Part shown: in pieces, positions 58,680 through 64,000 of the stretch
Position numbering within the stretch: position 1 is the stretch's first letter
Layout of the letters: each line of letters starts with the position of its first letter
From: Humulus lupulus
Lineage: Eukaryota; Streptophyta; Magnoliopsida; Rosales; Cannabaceae
Direction: 5' to 3'
NCBI RefSeq assembly: GCF_963169125.1
Contig: NC_084794.1
Span: 108,848,358 to 108,912,357 of the forward strand
Length of the DNA stretch: 64,000 bases
Notes under the pieces: model-generated
Databases searched by the model: none
The model's input: only the letters and a program-made list of their open reading frames with translations
What the model was told of the DNA's origin: nothing
Program-made: the position numbers and the translations under genes

Positions 58680-59281
58680 TGTTTACCCAAAAATGGCTCC
58701 TGATGACGTGGCAAGAATTTATTACACGTGGTTGGCACATGGAAGCATTAAAGTGAAGGGATGTTGTTCGCCTATCGACCAGATGTCTATTGCTTCATCA
58801 GATATCGCATTTAGATGTGACCAATCTGGTCGCATGCTTCAATTTAGTTCATTTAAGATACGCAATCTTGTAATAACTACATTTATTATATTTTCTCTTT
58901 ATTGCCTTGATACACTGATATTAAGGAGAATTAAGGCCCATTGGCCCATGTAACCCCCTTGAGCCTATAAATATGAATGAGAGGGCTCAAGGAAGGGACT
59001 TTTTGAACCTTGGACTTGAATACTCATAGTGTGATTATCCAAAAAAAGTTGTAATTCTTCTAAGGCTTGTGAAACTCAAGAACCCTAGTTCTTTGATCAC
59101 TGCATTGGGATTCAACATCAATAAGAACACTAAGTGGATGTAGGTTATTACCACAGAGTTGGGGTCAAACCACTATAAATCGCGTGTGTCACTTTCTTCC
59201 CACTTGATTCTCTTCTTGATTTCCTTTTCATTCTTTGTCGTTATCTTGACTCCGTGTCGTTGGCCAAATCAAGGGTCAACA
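58680..59281 (+). repeat. 5' LTR of the right Tat element
   Basis: 602 bp, from TGTTTACCC to GGGTCAACA, inverted ends TGTTTACCC/GGGTCAACA. TATA box TATAAATA lies at 58966-58973. It is followed by the primer region TTTCGGTGCTTTCGTTGAG (59282-59300). Confidence 0.85.
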
Positions 59282-59331
59282 TTTCGGTGCTTTCGTTGAG
59301 AGTTGAACTCAAAGTGCTTGAAGAAAATCAA

Positions 59332-61320
59332 ATGGCGAAGACATCCAAGAGAGCTGGACAGGCTGCTGGCGTCGCATCATCTCAACCTCCTCCTCCAAAT
59401 GTGGCTGAAAATGAACCACACTTGGATTTTGAAGAGGAGGAAATTGATTCTGAGATGCTAAGGGCAACACTGGGCATGTTGCAGGATGAGTTGGCTAATC
59501 TAAGGGCCAATCAGGAGAATGCAGCAGAGACCTTGGCGCAACAACAAAGGGAGATTGAGCGTCAGCGCCAGGAGATGAATGAGCGGCAGACAGAAATGGA
59601 CCGTCGGCAGAGAGATGCCACGACTGCTCTTGAAGCAGCCATTCAGTTGGCCAGAGGACATGCTGCGCTGGCCTCTCAACCGGATCAGCCACCAAGTGCA
59701 CCACCGCAACGGGCCCCTAATCCAAGTCCTCCGCTTTAGCTGGCAAGCCCTCAAAGGCTGGAGCAGCCACCTATTGCGCAGGATGATGTCCCGATTCGGG
59801 ATCCTAAGCAATAGCCACCCTCTCAAGTTGGTCGCGGCAATTCCCAGTGCCAGAGGCAGAATAGGGCTGGGCAGCCTCCCTGCAGCCCTAGACGACCAGG
59901 GGACGATGAGTTAAATCCACCGAGCAAGGGGCAACGTCCTTCTACCAACAGAAGGCATAACGAGTCAGGCTCTGCAGTCAGGGGCCCCCCACAGCATAAT
60001 AATGCATGGGGACCCACTGACCAGCGCAGGCCTCCCTTTGAAGCTCGGGAGATACTAGCCAGAGGAGGAAACAGCGTGACCAGCCAGTCGCGCCATAGTC
60101 GGCCACAGTTTAGGGATGGCCATGACTATAATGAGGTCGATTCCGGCAGGTGGAATGCTGGTCGAAGGAATGAGGAAAGAGGTGGAGATAGAAACCCCTC
60201 ACCAAGAGAAAATAGGCCTGCAAGCCATAACGCTGGGGGGAAACCTCGACAACATAATGTCTTTGATTGCCTGGGCGCTAGTGAAAAAAGGCGTAGGGAT
60301 GATGACTTGAGGGACATACTCAACGACAGATGCGAGAGGCATGATGAGTACGCTCCTCTGGCCCCAGTTGCCCCAGCGATCCCAGACGCGGTTCAGGCTC
60401 AAATTGATGCTCTGAACTAGGCAGTATAACAGCTGGTCGGGAGCCGGACATCCCACATAGAGTACGACCGGAGGAGAGGCACTCTGTTTGTGTAGAGGAT
60501 TACCGTGGCAGAAACCCCCAGCTAGTTCAAAATGCTAGTACTGTCGAACTTTGATGGGTACGGGGACCTGGTATCTCATGTGAACAAGTTTCAGATACAG
60601 ATGAATATTCAGAAGGTGTCGGATGGTGCCCGCTGCAGAATCTTCAAGTTTCCTCCTGCTAGTATAGTATCGTGGGAGATGTTTGTAAAGGAATTTTACG
60701 GACAATTCTACACGGGTTGCGTACACCCCATAGAGGCCAACCAGCTGGTCGAGATACACCAAAAGGAGGGAGAGGCCTTAAAGGAGTATGTCCAGCGCTT
60801 TATGCGAGTAGCGGCTGGAGCCAAAACAGTGGGCGACGAGGGAAAAATGATGGCCCTAACTACTGGGGTTAGACGCCATTCTCCCCTCTGGAGTATCCTG
60901 AGAAAGAATGGGGTAAGAAGTACCCAGGAATTTCTGAATCGAGCTGATCGATACATCAAGATCAAAGGTGCGATCGCCAACGAGGGGAAGTCACCCATGA
61001 AAGATAAGGGATCGGAGGAAGATCCCGCCAAGGTCACCAACGGGTCAGATAAACCCAATGGCAATGGCAAAGGCAACGGAAATGGAAATGGCAGAAATGG
61101 TGGAAAAAGGGCGGGCAATGAGCCGTCAACATCTGAAAATACACACCCCAAAGGCAATAGATATGAGCTAAGATTCACCAACTATACGACCCTTGTCAAA
61201 AGTACGGCAGAGGTCTACCAGGCGACCAATGCCAATGTCCCTTATAAGCGACTCGTGCCTATAAGGAAGGATATCTCCAAGAGAGATACGATAAAATTCA
61301 GTCGTTTTCACAACGACTAG
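59332..61320 (+). pseudogene. Tat gag with six in-frame stops
   Basis: One frame from ATG 59332 (MAKTSKRAGQAAG) to 61320. The N-terminus is a long coiled coil (residues about 45-120, rich in E/Q/R). Stops are TAG 59737, TAG 59812, TAG 60418, TAA 60427, TAG 60493 and TAG 60523; between them the frame still reads sensible gag. The capsid domain is at 60532 on (LSNFDGYGDLVSHVNKFQIQ, then EFYGQFYTG, QRFMRVAAGA), followed by a Gly/Asn-rich repeat (NGNGKGNGNGNGRNGG) and the end of gag. A frameshift near 61318 moves the zinc-knuckle end (GHDTNEC) to the next frame. Stops fall repeatedly where Gln is likely, as expected from C-to-T decay. Confidence 0.87.
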
Positions 61321-62150
61321 GACATGACACCAATGAGTGTAACCAGTTGAAGGACGAGATCGAGTTCTTGATCAGGCAGGGACACCTAAGGAGATATGTA
61401 CGAGCCACAGGAGGGTCTCAGCGAGAGGCTCAAGGTGGCAACGAGCCGGTGCCTGCACACCAACGCTCACCACCTTTACAGCCAGCTCTTGTGGCAGGTG
61501 CGTTACTCACCATCTGTGGTGGCCCACACCTTGTAGGGGATAGCAAGAAAGCAAGAGAGCAATATGCTCGGACCTTACGCCACGACCAGGACATCGAGAT
61601 GATGAGTGTGGAGGATCGCGCACCAACGAAAGCTCGAACAGAGGAGGAGTTGATAACCTTCTCTGAAGATGATGCTCAACACGTCTGAATCCCATACTCT
61701 GATCCGCTGGTCGTTGACATACAAATTTCCAACATGATGGTTAAAAGGGTGTAGGTTGGCACAGGAAGCTCAATCAAATTCTTGTATAAGTCCGCACTGG
61801 AAAGGATGAAGTTGTCTGTCAAGGACCTAGAGCCGTGCAACCAAACCATATATGGTTTTTCTAGTGAAGGGCTCACCTTGACAGGGTCGATTAGGCTCCC
61901 AGTTACAGCAGGAACTGCGCCTGAAAACAAGACATTACTCACTACTTTCATAGTAGTTGATTGTCCTTCAGCGTATAACACTATAATTAGGAGGCCAATT
62001 TTGGTCGACCTGCGAGCCGTCACCTCGGTTTGGCACCTTTCCATGAGATTCCCAACTGACACAGGGGTAGGATGCGTGTTGGGAAACCAACGAGAAGCGA
62101 GGGAGTGCTACAACGCCTCGATATCTAAGGCAAAGAAAGGTGGATAGAGG
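61321..62150 (+). pseudogene. Tat protease region, active site lost
   Basis: The frame continues with NQLKDEIEFLIRQGHLRRYV, then ICGGPHLVGDS and TFSEDDAQHV. After stops TGA 61686 and TAG 61752 comes VGTGSSIKFLYKSAL, where relatives have DTGSS: the catalytic Asp is Gly. Then FIVVDCPSAYNTIIRRPILV and VTSVWHLSMRFPT, the usual end of the protease. Dead by both stops and active-site loss. Confidence 0.85.
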
Positions 62151-62339
62151 GAAGCTGCCGGGAAGGAGTTGCAAACAACTAGTGATGTACAGGCCCAATC
62201 AGGTGATGGTGTCACCAAATAGGGTGTTGCCCAAAGTGAGGACAGGGATTTGGATCCTCGCTTTGGGGATTTTGATGAAGAGATAGGACCCATCGAGGAC
62301 CTTGAAGAGGTCCAACTTGATGAAGCAGATCTGACAGGG

Positions 62340-64000
62340 TTGTGAAAGTCAGTAAAAACTTAGAGACAACAACGAAACAAGAATTGGTGGAATTTTTAAA
62401 GAAAAACTAGGAAGTCTTTGCCTGGTCGCATAAGGACATGGTTAGAATAGACCCTGCGGTCATTAGCCATGTCCTGAACATAGACAAGAGTTTTCCACCT
62501 GTACAACAAAAAAGGAGGCTACTCGACAAAGATAGATCAAAAGCTCTAAAGGAAGAGGTCGAAAAGCTAAAGGAGAATGGATTCATCAGGGTAGCGTTTT
62601 ATCCATCTTGGGTCTTTAATCCCGCACTGGTTCCCAAGCTGAATGGAAAGTGGAGAACATGCGTGGATTTCACAGACCTTAATAAAGCCTGCCCTAAAGA
62701 TTGTTTCCCACTCCCTAGAATCGACTGGTTGGTCGATGCCACTGCAGGGCATGAGATCCTTTCATTCATGGATGCATACTCCGGGTATAATCAAATCAGT
62801 ATGCATCCACCCGATGAGGATCACACTAGCTTTTGGATCGATAAAGGGCTTTACTGTTACAAAGTGATGCCCTTCGGTTTGAAAAATGCTGGGGCGACTT
62901 ACCAGCGACTAGTCAATCACATGTTCAAGGAGATGATCGGTACAAACATGGAAGTATATGTCGATGACATGTTAGTTAAGTCGAAGAGGGCAGAAGGGCA
63001 TATAGGTGACTTGCAAGAGTGCTTCAACGTCTTAAATAAATATCAGATGAAGCTGAATCTCCTCAAGTGTTCCTTCAAATTTGGATCAAGGAAATTCTTG
63101 GGATTTATAGTAAACTCACGCAAAATTGAGGCCAATCCCGAGAAGATCAAAACCCTGGTCGATATGAAATTGCCGATAAAAATCAAGGATGTTTAAAGCT
63201 TAACCGGAAGAATTGCTTCTCTAAGTAGATTTATCTCCAAATCTACGAACAAATGCGTCCCATTTTTTAATATGCTCATAGGCAACAAGCAGTTCGAATG
63301 GACGGAGGAGTACGAGTAGGCTTTTCAAGATTTAAAGACTCACATGTCGCAGCCACCGATTCTATCGAAGCTGGTTGATAAGGAAACTTTGTTCATATAT
63401 TTGGCGATCACGGAATATGCTGCTAGTGCTGTTCTAGTAAGAGAGGAAGATGGCGTGCAGAAGGCCGTCTATTATGTAAGCAAAAGGCTAATAGGAGTGG
63501 AATTGCGATATCCTCCTATTGAAAAATTAGCCTATTGCTTGATCTTAGCCTCCAGAAAGCTACGGCCATACTTCCAAGCTCACCCGATCACAATTTTGAC
63601 CAACCGACATCTACGGCAAGTTCTGCAGAAGCCAGAAGCCGCAGGCCGATTGTTGAAATGGGCGGTTGAACTTGGGCAGTTTGATATCTCTTACTTACCA
63701 CGAACAACAATAAAAGGACAAGCTCTGGCTGACTTCATTGCAGAGCTCACTGGTCTTCCGGATAGCGAACAACCAGAAGGAACAGAAGAGCCTGAACCTC
63801 AAAGCCAAACCCCTTCATGGAAGTTGTTTACAGATGGTTCTTCTAATGAGCATCACGCTGGAGCAGGAGTGATTTTGATAACGCTTAAAGGGCATCAATT
63901 TCACTGCACGATTAGATTTGACTTCACTGCTTCAAACAACAAAGCTGAGTATGAAGCGCTGCTCCCAGGATTACGGTTAGCCAGAGACATGCACATAAAG
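62340..64000 (+). pseudogene. Tat reverse transcriptase, RNase H and start of second RNase H
   Basis: Frame with stops TAG 62408, TAA 63194 and TAG 63317. RT: WRTCVDFTDLNKACPKDCFP, SFMDAYSGYNQISM, MPFGLKNAGATYQRLVNHM and catalytic EVYVDDMLVKS. RNase H after 63197: GRIASLSRFISKSTNKC, LFIYLAITEYAASAVLVREE and KAVYYVSKRL. The second RNase H starts WKLFTDGSSNEHHAGAGV and continues SNNKAEYEALLPGL to the window edge. The integrase and 3' LTR are beyond 64000. Confidence 0.9.

Larger units (their letters stand above)
58680..64000 (+). mobile_element. Tat-lineage Ty3/gypsy retrotransposon, 3' part off the window
   Basis: LTR, primer site, gag, protease, RT, RNase H and the start of the second RNase H run left to right to the window edge. 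Same layout and RT wording as the left Tat element, opposite strand. It sits inside the outer Athila 5' LTR; AAACC (58675-58679) is the candidate target duplication. Many in-frame stops make it non-autonomous. Confidence 0.9.

Noticed and set aside
1..64000. tRNA or rRNA genes
   Set aside because: No cloverleaf or conserved rRNA stretch was recognised by eye; primer sites match only short tRNA tails.

Overview
The window is nuclear DNA from a eudicot plant. It is AT-rich, has spliced genes with GT..AG introns, and is dominated by nested LTR retrotransposons (Tat and Athila Ty3/gypsy, a Tork-like Ty1/copia), a hAT DNA transposon and foldback/MITE repeats. Retroelement style hints at a rosid, possibly Rosales/Cannabaceae, but that rests on memory of similar LTRs and is weak. 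There is no bacterial or organellar signal. Only two host genes are supported: a kelch-repeat gene related to nitrile-specifier protein 5 (+, exons 9836-9865 and 16011-16949) and an F-box/LRR/FBD gene (-, exons 27964-26696 and 26567-26409).

Layout. 1-7313: minus-strand Tat gypsy element with gag, pol and 5' LTR; its 3' end lies off the left edge. It interrupts an older Athila gag relic (7314-7890), which abuts an LTR fragment (7893-8382). 9730-17004: the kelch gene, whose 6.1 kb first intron holds at least four palindromic elements. 17784-23296: a complete copia element with 649-bp LTRs and a perfect TATAC target duplication; its coding region has stops. 23297-29067: intergenic DNA, the F-box gene and a 738-bp element with 30-bp inverted termini. 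29151-33476: an Athila 5' fragment and a plus-strand gypsy-type relic.

33477-64000 is a nest of insertions, all inferred from junctions. An outer Athila element has one LTR at 33477-34856 and its matching, truncated LTR at 58011-58679. A second Athila (about 39474-52400) lies inside it. That one is interrupted by a solo LTR (40078-42023, target duplication TAACC) and by a 4667-bp hAT element (44813-49479, target duplication GCTGTAAG). A plus-strand Tat element (58680 to the right edge) sits in the outer element's LTR.

Functional picture: almost every retroelement gene is broken by stops, frameshifts or loss of catalytic residues. The exception is the hAT transposase, which is full length in two exons with its BED finger, D/D/E residues and dimerisation region, between matching ends. 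The two host genes have no visible link to each other.
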